Both the position numbers and the translations under genes were made by a program. A stretch of 42,294 nt of DNA from an uncultured Prevotella sp. (lineage in GTDB: Bacteria; Bacteroidota; Bacteroidia; Bacteroidales; Bacteroidaceae): assembly GCA_900539625.1 (NCBI GenBank), contig UQCW01000019.1, forward strand, positions 1 to 42,294. The letters are read 5' to 3'. Positions 34,980 to 42,294 of the stretch are shown in pieces. Under the pieces are notes generated by a model. It saw nothing but the letters and a program-made list of their open reading frames with translations. It ran no database searches and was not told where the DNA came from. Within the stretch, counting starts at the first letter, position 1. Each line of letters opens with the position of its first letter.

Positions 34980-35678
34980 TTACTTTCCGCTCAAGCGGGC
35001 AACAATGGTCTGGTTGCCAACTGTTGCCTGCCCCAACTTGACCAGGATTTCTGAATCAAGCGGCAGATAGACATCCACGCGTGAACCGAATTTGATGAAG
35101 CCCAAATGCTCATCGATGTAACACTCTTCATCGCGTTGTGCATAGGTCACGATGCGACGCGCAACGGCTCCGGCAACCTGACGTACCAGGATTTCCTGAC
35201 CCTGCGGCGTTTCAATCACGATGGTGGAACGCTCGTTTTCGGTGCTGGCCTTTGGAAGCCAGGCTTTGTGAAAATTGCCGTTGTGGTGCTCCACTTTCTT
35301 GACAATGCCTTCAACGGGATACCAGTTGGCATGCACGTTGGTGACGGACATGAAGATGGAAACCATGATGCGGCGGTCGTGGAAATACTCGTTTTCATCG
35401 ACTTCTTCAATCACTACGACTTTTCCGTCGGCCGCAGCCACTGCTATATTTTTGGTTTCTCCGTCGAAGATACGGATGGGACATCTGAAGAAATTGACCA
35501 CAATGGCATATAGCACGACACTGATACTGGCCACAACATAAAATGGTATCATCGAGATGTTATGGAAACCATAATATACCAGTACGTTGACGAGCAACAG
35601 GACCACAAAACCTATCTGCAATGTGGATCTTCCTTCACTGTGGAGTCTGGGCTTTTTGAATCTTTTTATTCTTCCCAT
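34980..35678 (-). CDS. psd: Phosphatidylserine decarboxylase (PSD-A type)
   Basis: A 232-residue proenzyme of the short bacterial PSD-A class with two N-terminal transmembrane helices (IGFVVLLLVNVLVYYGF and MIPFYVVASISVVLYAIVVNFF). The self-cleavage site is FGS in GFIKFGSRVDVYLP (about residue 188), where Ser becomes the pyruvoyl cofactor. Conserved IFMSVTNVHANWYPV is also present. It makes phosphatidylethanolamine from the product of PssA. It is the first gene of the psd-pssA-DUF4834 group, now separated from pssA by 295 nt because of the foldback element. Confidence 0.95.
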   Translation of the reverse strand: MGRIKRFKKPRLHSEGRSTLQIGFVVLLLVNVLVYYGFHNISMIPFYVVASISVVLYAIVVNFFRCPIRIFDGETKNIAVAAADGKVVVIEEVDENEYFHDRRIMVSIFMSVTNVHANWYPVEGIVKKVEHHNGNFHKAWLPKASTENERSTIVIETPQGQEILVRQVAGAVARRIVTYAQRDEECYIDEHLGFIKFGSRVDVYLPLDSEILVKLGQATVGNQTIVARLSGK

Positions 35679-35787
35679 TCAAATGTATTTGAGTTAACCG
35701 CTTTTGCGGGCGTTGTAATCAGATGTATTAGGGGTGTTCTTGGCTTCTCGGGCGCAATGCTCCCGAAAAAGCACAATTGTTCATCTG

Positions 35788-35818
35788 CAAAGATAGGTTT
35801 TTTTGTCCAATTGCACAA
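35788..35818 (-). promoter_or_regulatory. Promoter of psd
   Basis: On the minus strand TTG (35818-35816), a 20-nt spacer and TATCTTTG (35795-35788) match the Bacteroidetes promoter. The leader is about 100 nt. The rest of 35679-35926 shows no gene. Confidence 0.65.
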
Positions 35819-35926
35819 GTCTGAGGCTAACTGATTGACATTATCGGCCAATTGTAGGTCTAAACAATGCTAAGAACCCACTAAATCAAGCCAATCCGTG
35901 CCCTTCTTCCTTGAAAGAAGGCACAA

Positions 35927-35960
35927 AAAAGGCTCGCAACTTTTCTGCTGCGAGCCTTTT
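35927..35960 (-). terminator. Terminator of the T9SS cargo gene
   Basis: A 12-bp stem AAAAGGCTCGCA (35927-35938) with TGCGAGCCTTTT (35949-35960) lies 12 nt beyond the stop codon at 35972; on the minus strand a T-run follows. Confidence 0.9.
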
Positions 35961-35971
35961 CATTTGGTGGG

Positions 35972-38287
35972 TTATTTCACGAATATTTTCTTGCCATTCT
36001 GGATATAAATACCCTTTTGGACTTTCTGAACACGACGGCCGCTCAAATCGTAGATGGCGGCAGCCTTGGGTTCAACGGTTTCGTTCTGGTCGATGCCATT
36101 GGTGAACGAGCCGGCTTCTTTCAAGCGCCAAGCGTTGTTGTAACCAAATTCGCGGGTGTTGAACGTTGAAATCTTACCGCCTGCAACATACGAACTGTTA
36201 ACAGGGTCGGCGGCCAACGTGATGAAAGACGCACCGTAGTTGTGTACGAAATAGAATGCTGCGGGAGCAATCTCTGCTGGAGCCTTGACGAACTGGAAGG
36301 CGGCAGCTTTGCCAACGGCGACTTCATCGGTGGATGTTGAGTCAACAGGGGCTGCGCCTTCGAGCACTGCCATCTTGCCGTAACGGAAGCTGGCAATGGC
36401 ACGTCCTGCGGCAACGTTGCCAAGCACGTAGGTGGAGTCGGAAGTGGCATAGAGTTCCCACTTGTAGTGGTCGTCCTTCATCTGTTCTTCATCCATAGCG
36501 CCCCAGTTTAATGAGTCGGTGGCATCGGCAGAAACGGCGAACGTCTTGCCAGGCTGATTCAAGATGAAATTCTTGAAGGCGCTTACGATGTAGTATGACT
36601 TGTTGGTGTCGAGGGCAATGGTCTCTTCGCCTTCCAAGGCGGTGGCAGCGGCTTTGGCAGCGGTCAAGTTCTTGGCTTCAACGGCGGCCTTGAGGTTGGC
36701 CAGCTGCGCTGTGGTGTAACCGCCTACGCAGTTTTCCGTGTTGAGCAGAACTTGGCAGTTGGCAAAGGCATAATTGTTGATGTCGTCGGCAGTGAGTTCT
36801 CTGAACGTGATGCGGCTGCCAGCGTCGTTGGGACTTTTGGCGTTGGTCCAGAAGCAGAGGTTTTCCGCCGTTGCGCCGCCCAAGCGGTTGAAACAGGCTG
36901 TGGGTTCGTTTTGTGCGGAGAAGGCGAAACCATCGCCGTTGTATGCGATGTTGAAGAGGGTGATGGCACCTTCAACGGCTGAGATGTCTGCTTTCGAACC
37001 GAACTTGATTTGCGTTTTGTTGGCACTGCTTTCTGCAAAGAGCGTCACGCCTGCGCCGTCGGCCTTGTTGTAGATGGTGATGCCATCGGCGATGTTGCCG
37101 GTGAAGGCCCACAAATAGGCATCGATGTTGTCTGAGTCGATGCTGTTGACAATCTTCACGGCATCTTCTCCAGCCTTGTGGTAGATGTATCCGCCACGAA
37201 CGCTCATGAGATAATAATGGGTGTCGGCAGCAAAGGCGTCACCATTGATGGTGGTCGGCTTGAAAGGCAGACCAGCGGTGTTACTCTTGCGATAAACGAC
37301 ATGGATTTCGGTGTCTCCCGTAATCTCATAGTCGTCGTATGCTCCAGGAACGAGTTCGTAACCCATCTGGTTGAGCGGATAGTCGGACGCATGGAAATGT
37401 GTTCCCTTCTGCAAATATTTATCCCAAGCCTTGAGCGTTTCTCCGTTCTCGTCTTCAAGAACGATCTGAACGAAAGGATATTTTTCGTATTCCAACAGGA
37501 TGTTGAGCACGCCTTCTTCTGGATATGACTCCACCTTGTAAGGAAGGGTGATGGGGGTGTCGTCATCATAGTTGGCAGCACGTACGAAATCGTAGTTGGC
37601 AATCGTAGGGGCCGTGATTTCCGAGCCGATGATGGAGTTCATCTCGCGGGTTTCGATTTCCACGCCGTCAACGTCACAAAGGTAAAGCGTGGTGGGGATG
37701 GAAGTCTTGGCTTCCGTCTGGATGGTGTGGATGGTGTAGAGTGAGTTTTCTCCTTCTGCGTTCCATCCGACGAACTTACCATAGTTGTTTCCTGCGAGGA
37801 ATCCCTGGGCGTTGAAGAACACGTTGTTTTCGTCACGGATGTAGAAGAGGCTGTCGGCCGTTCCGGCGGAAACGATGGTGTACTCGGCGATGGAGTCTTC
37901 CGACAGGCAGGTCATACCCGGCCACTTTGGTTTGCTGTTCTGATAAAGGAAGTTGGGAAGATAGTTGCCACGTGGCGACTTGAGTTTCACGGTGATGCCG
38001 TCTTCAAAGCGGTCAACGCTGATGAGGGTCCAGACATAGTCGGCACTCGAGGTTTTACCAAGGGCAAATTCGCGGCTGATCCAGAGAGACTGGTTGTCAC
38101 CTTCTTTTAAATAACCGCGGCGAGCTTTCTCACCACATTCATAAAACATGACCTTCGAACCGGCCTTGAGTGTTTCAAGCGTTGTGATTGGAGATTCAAC
38201 GCTTGTAACGATTTCCACTTGTGCCTGGGCTGTTACTCCAAACAGCGCAGCGACCACAAACAGAAATAAAGAGTAGAATTTCTTCAT
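35972..38287 (-). CDS. Secreted protein with T9SS sorting tail, unknown function
   Basis: A 771-residue exported protein. The ATG at 38287 gives a signal peptide (FYSLFLFVVAALFGVTAQAQ) 33 nt after a good promoter; the frame is open further upstream but is non-coding there. The N-terminal half has lectin-like segments with repeated YVWTL or YLWAF motifs and TP-rich linkers; a MucBP-like stretch (ILLEYEKYPFVQIVLEDENGE) lies near residues 255-330. The C-terminal ~70 residues (AIYDLSGRRVQKVQKGIYI to the Lys end) are a T9SS type A sorting domain. No catalytic motif is recognised. A surface-attached binding or adhesion role is an inference from architecture. Confidence 0.85.
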   Translation of the reverse strand: MKKFYSLFLFVVAALFGVTAQAQVEIVTSVESPITTLETLKAGSKVMFYECGEKARRGYLKEGDNQSLWISREFALGKTSSADYVWTLISVDRFEDGITVKLKSPRGNYLPNFLYQNSKPKWPGMTCLSEDSIAEYTIVSAGTADSLFYIRDENNVFFNAQGFLAGNNYGKFVGWNAEGENSLYTIHTIQTEAKTSIPTTLYLCDVDGVEIETREMNSIIGSEITAPTIANYDFVRAANYDDDTPITLPYKVESYPEEGVLNILLEYEKYPFVQIVLEDENGETLKAWDKYLQKGTHFHASDYPLNQMGYELVPGAYDDYEITGDTEIHVVYRKSNTAGLPFKPTTINGDAFAADTHYYLMSVRGGYIYHKAGEDAVKIVNSIDSDNIDAYLWAFTGNIADGITIYNKADGAGVTLFAESSANKTQIKFGSKADISAVEGAITLFNIAYNGDGFAFSAQNEPTACFNRLGGATAENLCFWTNAKSPNDAGSRITFRELTADDINNYAFANCQVLLNTENCVGGYTTAQLANLKAAVEAKNLTAAKAAATALEGEETIALDTNKSYYIVSAFKNFILNQPGKTFAVSADATDSLNWGAMDEEQMKDDHYKWELYATSDSTYVLGNVAAGRAIASFRYGKMAVLEGAAPVDSTSTDEVAVGKAAAFQFVKAPAEIAPAAFYFVHNYGASFITLAADPVNSSYVAGGKISTFNTREFGYNNAWRLKEAGSFTNGIDQNETVEPKAAAIYDLSGRRVQKVQKGIYIQNGKKIFVK

Positions 38288-38319
38288 TTTGTGTTTTTGG
38301 TTAATAATGATTTTGGCAG

Positions 38320-38351
38320 CAAAGGTAAGCATTTTCTTGCATTCTATCCAA
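38320..38351 (-). promoter_or_regulatory. Promoter of the T9SS cargo gene
   Basis: On the minus strand TTGG (38351-38348), a 20-nt spacer and TACCTTTG (38327-38320) precede the start codon at 38287 by 32 nt. This supports the downstream start. Confidence 0.7.
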
Positions 38352-38457
38352 CTTTTGAAATACAAAACAAGCAGAAAACCAAGGGCTATGCTTGCCCCTG
38401 ATTTCCTGCTTATATATTTTTTCACCATTACGAATACCCGTTGTTTGTCTCTGATTG

Positions 38458-39147
38458 TCAAAACTCCAACGTGAAGGTGTCCATCGTCAGGAGATTGACG
38501 CTCCATATCCGGTGGGAGAGCAACTGGCCATAGCCGCAAACCAGCTTCAGAACTTCGTGGGCCATGACGCCACCGACAACGGCGGGCGACATGCCAACCA
38601 CGCTCTTGTCGGCAGGAGGTTGCGGAGAGACGGGATAAAGGTCGCGATAGTGCAACGGGGATTCTCCGACACCAAACACGGAGACTTGTCCTTCATAACC
38701 GCTGACGGCGCCATAGACATAAGGCTTGCCTAACTTGCGTGCCGCATCGTCAATGACGTAGCGGGTGGCATAGTTGTCGCAACCATCCACCACCAAATCG
38801 TAGTCTTTCAAGATGGCTTCTGCATTGTCTTCGGAAAAACGAACGGCATAGGGTTTCACCTCTATCTCGGGATTGAGGGCTTGCAGACGTTCTGCCGCGC
38901 ACTCGACTTTTGACGCGCCGACCTGACTTTCGCTGTAAAGCACCTGGCGGTGGAGGTTGCTCGCGCTGACAACGTCGTCGTCGACAATGCCAAGGCATCC
39001 GATGCCGGCACCGGCCAGATACAAACTGATGGGGGCACCGAGACCGCCGACGCCAACGAGCAACACGCGGGCCTTACGCAGTTTCTCTTGACCTTCTGGG
39101 CCAATCTCCGGCAAACCTATCTGCCGGGCGTATCTATCTTGATTCAT
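38458..39147 (-). CDS. thiF: ThiF/HesA/MoeB-family adenylyltransferase
   Basis: A 229-residue E1-like enzyme that adenylates the C-terminal glycine of ThiS. The nucleotide-binding GVGGLGAP (about residues 32-39), the RYARQIGLPEIG start, DDDVVSASNLHRQ and VDGCDNYATRY are diagnostic. The zinc-binding CxxC pairs of E. coli ThiF are missing; the region reads DLYPVSPQPPADKSVVGMSP. It is the last gene of the thi operon, 66 nt after thiH, which supports ThiF over MoeB. Confidence 0.92.
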   Translation of the reverse strand: MNQDRYARQIGLPEIGPEGQEKLRKARVLLVGVGGLGAPISLYLAGAGIGCLGIVDDDVVSASNLHRQVLYSESQVGASKVECAAERLQALNPEIEVKPYAVRFSEDNAEAILKDYDLVVDGCDNYATRYVIDDAARKLGKPYVYGAVSGYEGQVSVFGVGESPLHYRDLYPVSPQPPADKSVVGMSPAVVGGVMAHEVLKLVCGYGQLLSHRIWSVNLLTMDTFTLEF

Positions 39148-39213
39148 AGTTGTTTAAATACTAAGGGATAAGTAATAAGGGCCATCCTGTATTCAGATGA
39201 CCCTTAGAGTTTT

Positions 39214-40338
39214 TTATTTTCTGTCGAAACATGCGTCCCAGTCTTTCCAAACTGGTTCGCGGCCAACGGCACGCAAGGCTTTCTCCACTTCAGCGGCCGT
39301 GCGGTCGTCGCTCACGTGGAATTGCTCCAGAGCCTGCGGATAGGTGTAATAACCTCCTGGCTCTGTCTTGCTTTCTGCCGACATGGTGGTCACGCCCAAA
39401 GTGGCCATGTGGTCGCGGATATTGGCCGGCTCACGCGTTGAATAGGAGATGTCAACGTCATGGTCGAAGATGCGCATAGCGAAAGTCACCTGTGCCAGCT
39501 CGCGGTCGGTCATCACGCAATTGGGAACGAAACCGCCGTTCTCCGACGGACGCATACGCGGGAAATTGACGCTGTATTTGGTACGCCAGTATTTCTGCTG
39601 AAGATAGCGCAAATGATAGGCCATCATGGTGATGTCGGTGCGCCATTCTTTCTCCAAACCGATGAGAACGCCCATGCCGATGCTATGAACACCGGCTTGT
39701 CCCATACGGTCGAAACCGTTGACGCGCCATTCGAAGTTGGCCTTCATGCCGCGCGGATGGTAAATGTTGTAGTTGGCCTTGTGATAGGTTTCCTGAAAAC
39801 AAATCACGCCGTTCATGCCGTGCTTGCGCAATTCGGCGTATTCTTCTGCCGCGAGCGGCATCACCTCAATCTTCAAATTGGAGAAATAGGGCTTCGCCAG
39901 ATCAAGGGCTTTCGCCAGGTAAGGCACACCAGCCTTCGCTGGATTCTCACCCGTCACGAGCAACAGATTCTCAAAGGGTGCCAACTTCTTGATGGCCTTG
40001 TATTCATTGACGATTTCTTCTTCCGTCAAAATCGTACGCTTCATCTTGTTGGCAACGTGGAAACCGCAATACACGCAGGAATTGGTGCAGGAGTTGGTGA
40101 TATACAGCGGAATGAACATGGACACGGTACGTCCAAAACGCTCTTCTGTATATCGGCGGCTCAAACGCGCCATGGTTTCCAAATAAGGTTCGGCAGCCGG
40201 CGAAATCAACGCCATAAAGTCGTCTACCGTGCAACGGCGGCCTGGGGTGAGTGCGCGGCGCACATCTGCCTCTGTCTTGGCATTGATACACGCGGTGACC
40301 TCGTCCCAATCATATTTTTCGAGTTCTTCTGAGAACAT
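39214..40338 (-). CDS. thiH: 2-iminoacetate synthase ThiH
   Basis: A 374-residue radical SAM enzyme that cleaves tyrosine to dehydroglycine (2-iminoacetate) and p-cresol for the thiazole moiety of thiamine. The cluster motif CTNSCVYCGF holds Cys84, Cys88 and Cys91. Other ThiH segments: LLVTGENPAKAGV, YHKANYNIYHPRGMK and the C-terminal SAESKTEPGGY. Presence of ThiH indicates the anaerobic, tyrosine-based route rather than glycine oxidase (ThiO). It is 159 nt downstream of thiG and 66 nt upstream of thiF. Confidence 0.96.
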   Translation of the reverse strand: MFSEELEKYDWDEVTACINAKTEADVRRALTPGRRCTVDDFMALISPAAEPYLETMARLSRRYTEERFGRTVSMFIPLYITNSCTNSCVYCGFHVANKMKRTILTEEEIVNEYKAIKKLAPFENLLLVTGENPAKAGVPYLAKALDLAKPYFSNLKIEVMPLAAEEYAELRKHGMNGVICFQETYHKANYNIYHPRGMKANFEWRVNGFDRMGQAGVHSIGMGVLIGLEKEWRTDITMMAYHLRYLQQKYWRTKYSVNFPRMRPSENGGFVPNCVMTDRELAQVTFAMRIFDHDVDISYSTREPANIRDHMATLGVTTMSAESKTEPGGYYTYPQALEQFHVSDDRTAAEVEKALRAVGREPVWKDWDACFDRK

Positions 40339-40400
40339 GGATATTTTTACTAAGCAACTATAAGTAATGGTGAAAAGATAAGTCGTGTGAAGACCTACCT

Positions 40401-40420
40401 CCTCCGCAAAACTGCGGGGG
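40401..40420. repeat. Small hairpin in the thiG-thiH spacer
   Basis: CCTCCGCA (40401-40408) pairs with TGCGGGGG (40413-40420), one T-G pair. The 159-nt spacer also contains the repeat half-site AAGTAATGGTGAAAA (40361-40375). In related operons thiC normally lies in this position. Confidence 0.5.
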
Positions 40421-40497
40421 ACATATTATTCGCCATGAAAGACTTTTTCCTCAGGGGAAAAACTATACTCAAGGAAATCCTTTCCACCAAGAATGGT

Positions 40498-41274
40498 TTA
40501 TTCGTCAAGGAAAGCGGTCAGCGGAGAACTGGCTTCTGCTTCCAGAGAAGCACCCTGTGCGGGAAGTCCAGCCTCATAAGCAGCACGACCTGCCTCTACT
40601 GCCAACTTGAAGGCGCGAGCCATCTCAATCGGATTGCCGCTCACGGCAATCGCCGTATTCACCAAACATGCAGAAGCACCCATTTCCATGGCTTCTGCCG
40701 CATGACTGGGAGCACCGATGCCGGCATCCACCACGACAGGAACGCCAGCCTGTTCGATGATAATCTGAATGAAGTCACGCGTGCGCAAACCTAAATTCGT
40801 ACCAATGGGAGCACCCAAAGGCATGACGGCAGCTGCGCCGGCTTCTTCCAAACGCTTACAGAGCGTCGGGTCGGCCTGACAATAAGGCAACACCACAAAG
40901 CCTTCCTTCACCAATTTCTCCGTGGCCTTCAACGTCTCAATGGAATCGGGCAACAAATAACGCGGATCAGGATGAATCTCCAGTTTCAGCCAATTGGTGC
41001 CGAAAGCCTCACGCGCCATCTGAGCGGCAAACACGGCTTCTTCGGCATCACGCACACCGCTGGTGTTGGGCAGCAACTGAATACCAGGGAATTTGACATG
41101 GGCCAACAAGTCATCGTGCTCGTCATCGAGTTCCACGCGCTTCATGGCCACCGTAACCATCTGTGTACCGGAGGCTTCAATGGCCTTCGACATCAATTCA
41201 TTGGCATTGAACTTGCCAGTGCCTAAAAACAAACGGGACGTAAAACGTTGCCCTGCTATCATTAAATCAGACAT
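40498..41274 (-). CDS. thiG: Thiazole synthase ThiG
   Basis: A 258-residue TIM-barrel enzyme that joins deoxyxylulose 5-phosphate, dehydroglycine and ThiS-thiocarboxylate sulfur into the thiazole phosphate. The Schiff-base lysine is Lys97 in NWLKLEIHPD; other signatures are SRLFLGTGKF, LLPNTSGVRDAEEAV, VMPLGAPIGTN and the phosphate-binding VDAGIGAPSHAAEAMEMGA region. It lies 59 nt after thiS on the same strand. Confidence 0.97.
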   Translation of the reverse strand: MSDLMIAGQRFTSRLFLGTGKFNANELMSKAIEASGTQMVTVAMKRVELDDEHDDLLAHVKFPGIQLLPNTSGVRDAEEAVFAAQMAREAFGTNWLKLEIHPDPRYLLPDSIETLKATEKLVKEGFVVLPYCQADPTLCKRLEEAGAAAVMPLGAPIGTNLGLRTRDFIQIIIEQAGVPVVVDAGIGAPSHAAEAMEMGASACLVNTAIAVSGNPIEMARAFKLAVEAGRAAYEAGLPAQGASLEAEASSPLTAFLDE

Positions 41275-41333
41275 ATTCTTTTGGATATATATATTGTATA
41301 TATGTTTCTATTGTTTGTATAATCTTCCCTTTG

Positions 41334-41531
41334 TCAACCGCCGCAGGCCGCCTTGATAATCACAAGGTTCATTCCTTCTGAAAGTTGATACTCATGCCAC
41401 GTGGCGCGTGGCACCATACGGTTGTCGACACCGACGGCCACACCATTCTCTGGCAAATGCAATTCTTCCACAAGCTGGCTCAACGTGCTGGCCGACGTTT
41501 CAACCGCTTTGTTATTGACGTTCACTATCAT
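41334..41531 (-). CDS. thiS: Sulfur carrier protein ThiS
   Basis: A 65-residue ubiquitin-like protein starting at ATG 41531 (MIVNVNNKAVE) and ending with the essential Gly-Gly (AACGG) that ThiF adenylates and that carries the thiocarboxylate sulfur for ThiG. Conserved TLSQLVEELHLPENGVAVGVDNR lies in the middle. An upstream in-frame ATG would add 19 non-conserved residues and is rejected. It is the first gene of the thi operon, behind a long riboswitch-containing leader. Confidence 0.93.
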   Translation of the reverse strand: MIVNVNNKAVETSASTLSQLVEELHLPENGVAVGVDNRMVPRATWHEYQLSEGMNLVIIKAACGG

Positions 41532-41637
41532 AATGCATTTATATTTAGGGCACGCAAACACAGAGGCCAACGCGCCGCCATTAAACAATCAAGGAAGTCA
41601 AATAAAAAGGTGAGGGAAAACATTCTGGAAACCTACT

Positions 41638-41703
41638 GATAAGCTGCCGAGAACCTACCAATAAGCTACCGGGAATATACCGATAAGTTGCTGGGAATAT
41701 ACC
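41638..41703 (-). repeat. Three 22-bp tandem repeats in the thi leader
   Basis: Contiguous 22-bp units at 41638-41659, 41660-41681 and 41682-41703 follow the plus-strand pattern rATAAGCTrCCGrGAA plus TAyACC variants. They lie in the 284 nt between the riboswitch and thiS, where no open reading frame is visible. Their role is unknown; they could be simple duplications or part of the regulatory leader. Confidence 0.75.
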
Positions 41704-41815
41704 GAAGACCTGCCACAAGAGCCACGAGGTGAAACCATGCTTCATTTCGCGTTGCTGTTATTTGAAACACTTCTATAACAATCCTGGCCACCTACTACTT
41801 ATAAAAAAGCATACA

Positions 41816-41893
41816 ATTCCTACGGCAGCACAGCCTGCATCAGGTCAGAGGGTATAATCTCAGCGCGTTTCAAATGAAACGGCACCCCTTTGT
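41816..41893 (-). promoter_or_regulatory. TPP riboswitch (THI box)
   Basis: Read on the minus strand, the conserved TPP aptamer blocks occur in order: GGGGTGCC (41888-41881), CTGAGAT followed by ATACCC, ACCTGATGCAGG, and TGCTGCCGTAGGAA. It lies in the leader of thiS-thiG-thiH-thiF and should repress these genes when thiamine pyrophosphate is abundant. A run of six T follows the aptamer on the minus strand (about 41808-41803), a possible termination platform; no clean terminator stem is evident. Confidence 0.95.
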
Positions 41894-41906
41894 CTTTGCT
41901 TCAATG

Positions 41907-41938
41907 CAAAATTACTGCAAGAATTACATATAGCCAAA
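41907..41938 (-). promoter_or_regulatory. Promoter of the thi operon
   Basis: On the minus strand TTTG (41938-41935), a 20-nt spacer and TAATTTTG (41914-41907) match the Bacteroidetes consensus. Transcription would begin just before the TPP aptamer. Confidence 0.8.
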
Positions 41939-42043
41939 TCTTTCTGCCTTTTTATGGAAATCTTCTATTGCGCTTGCGACTGCAATACGGAGGTCGGCAC
42001 GGCGCGAAGGCCCCCACGCCCAACGGGCAAAACAAAGAGCATT

Positions 42044-42175
42044 GCAGACGCGACGTAACAACGCTGCGACGCGACTGAACAACGCCACGACGCAAGGGAA
42101 CAACGCTGCGTTGGCATGGTACAGAACAAAGCCGCCGACGCGACGAAACAACGCCGCATTGACACGGTACAAAGA
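42044..42175. repeat. Degenerate ~21-bp tandem repeats near the 5S gene
   Basis: Units such as those starting at 42063, 42084, 42105, 42131 and 42153 begin GCyGC or GCCAC and mostly end with GAACAAC or similar; unit lengths are 21-26 bp. They fill the space between the thi promoter and the rRNA terminator. No gene is credible in 41939-42180. Confidence 0.6.
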
Positions 42176-42181
42176 AACGAA

Positions 42182-42213
42182 AAGCCCTCCCAGCAATCTT
42201 GCTGGAAGGGCTT
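42182..42213 (-). terminator. rRNA operon terminator
   Basis: A near-perfect stem (AAGCCCT..CCAGCAA with TTGCTGG..AGGGCTT) lies 15 nt beyond the 5S 3' end. On the minus strand it ends in TTTT, as expected of a factor-independent terminator of the rrn operon. Confidence 0.9.
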
Positions 42214-42228
42214 CCACTTGAAAATAAG

Positions 42229-42294
42229 ATGGCGGCGACCTACTCTCCCGCTTGCGCAGTACCATCGGCGCGGTCGGGCTTAACTTCTCTGTTC
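42229..42294 (-). rRNA. rrf: 5S ribosomal RNA (3' part, runs off the window)
   Basis: The reverse complement contains the conserved 5S segments GAAGTTAAGCCC, GCGCCGATGGTACTG and GGGAGAGTAGGTCGCCGCC. Only about the last 66 nt are present; the 5' half, and presumably the rest of the rRNA operon, lie beyond the end of the window. Confidence 0.95.

Noticed and set aside
41924..42265. 113-codon minus-strand open frame with repeats such as RRVxALF
   Set aside because: It overlaps the 5S rRNA and its terminator; the repeats are a translation of the degenerate DNA tandem repeats.

Overview
The window is chromosomal DNA from a Bacteroidales bacterium, most likely Prevotellaceae-like. The evidence is: PorQ and two proteins with type IX secretion (T9SS) sorting tails; DUF4834, DUF3575, DUF1846 and GEVED-domain families; the psd-pssA-DUF4834 gene order; and many promoters of the Bacteroidetes form TTTG/TTGG-N19-20-TAnnTTTG with no Shine-Dalgarno sequences. 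Coding regions are GC-rich, intergenic regions are AT-rich, and no complete insertion sequence, integrase or CRISPR array is visible.

Layout. 1-7074: tRNA-Phe, porQ (-), then a plus-strand run of a TonB-family protein, a polyprenyl diphosphate synthase, TatD, an envelope protein and an UPF1/DNA2-type helicase. 7075-9427: NADP-glutamate dehydrogenase behind a promoter embedded in an inverted repeat, and a small AT-rich lipoprotein. 9428-10243: a gene-free stretch with a 338-bp nested foldback element and 22-bp tandem repeats. 10244-15749: an unusual outer-membrane locus of three genes: a DUF3575 barrel, a carboxypeptidase-regulatory/OmpA/TPR hybrid, and a protein made of five consecutive ~180-residue beta-barrel-like units that is interrupted by an amber codon. 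15893-21145: a YqiA-like hydrolase, a GH29 fucosidase, DUF1846 and a DMT transporter. 21302-26273: a GH29-GH16 pair whose GH16 carries GEVED domains and a T9SS tail, suggesting attack on fucosylated host-type glycans.

26431-31762 is a long minus-strand run: AraC-type membrane regulator, PP2C-like protein, omega-amidase-type hydrolase, an amber-interrupted aldo-keto reductase, RsmG and a metallo-beta-lactamase-fold hydrolase. 31763-32713 is gene-free and repeat-rich. 32714-35678: EF-P, DUF4834, PssA and Psd, with a foldback element inserted between psd and pssA. 35972-38287: a T9SS-exported protein of unknown function. 38458-41893: a TPP-riboswitch-controlled thiS-thiG-thiH-thiF operon lacking thiC and thiE. 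The window ends inside a 5S rRNA gene and its terminator.

The most striking non-coding feature is a family of short dispersed foldback repeats. Two copies of ~190 bp share a conserved core around TAGCGGGCTA. Termini of the type AAGTAGGTGTTCAAAA or AAGTAATGGT recur as hairpins or half-sites across intergenic regions. Two independent 22-bp tandem repeat arrays share the same unit. Together with the five-barrel locus, these are the best candidates for undescribed biology here. Coordinates and motifs were read by eye; family assignments rest on recognised motifs, not on database searches.
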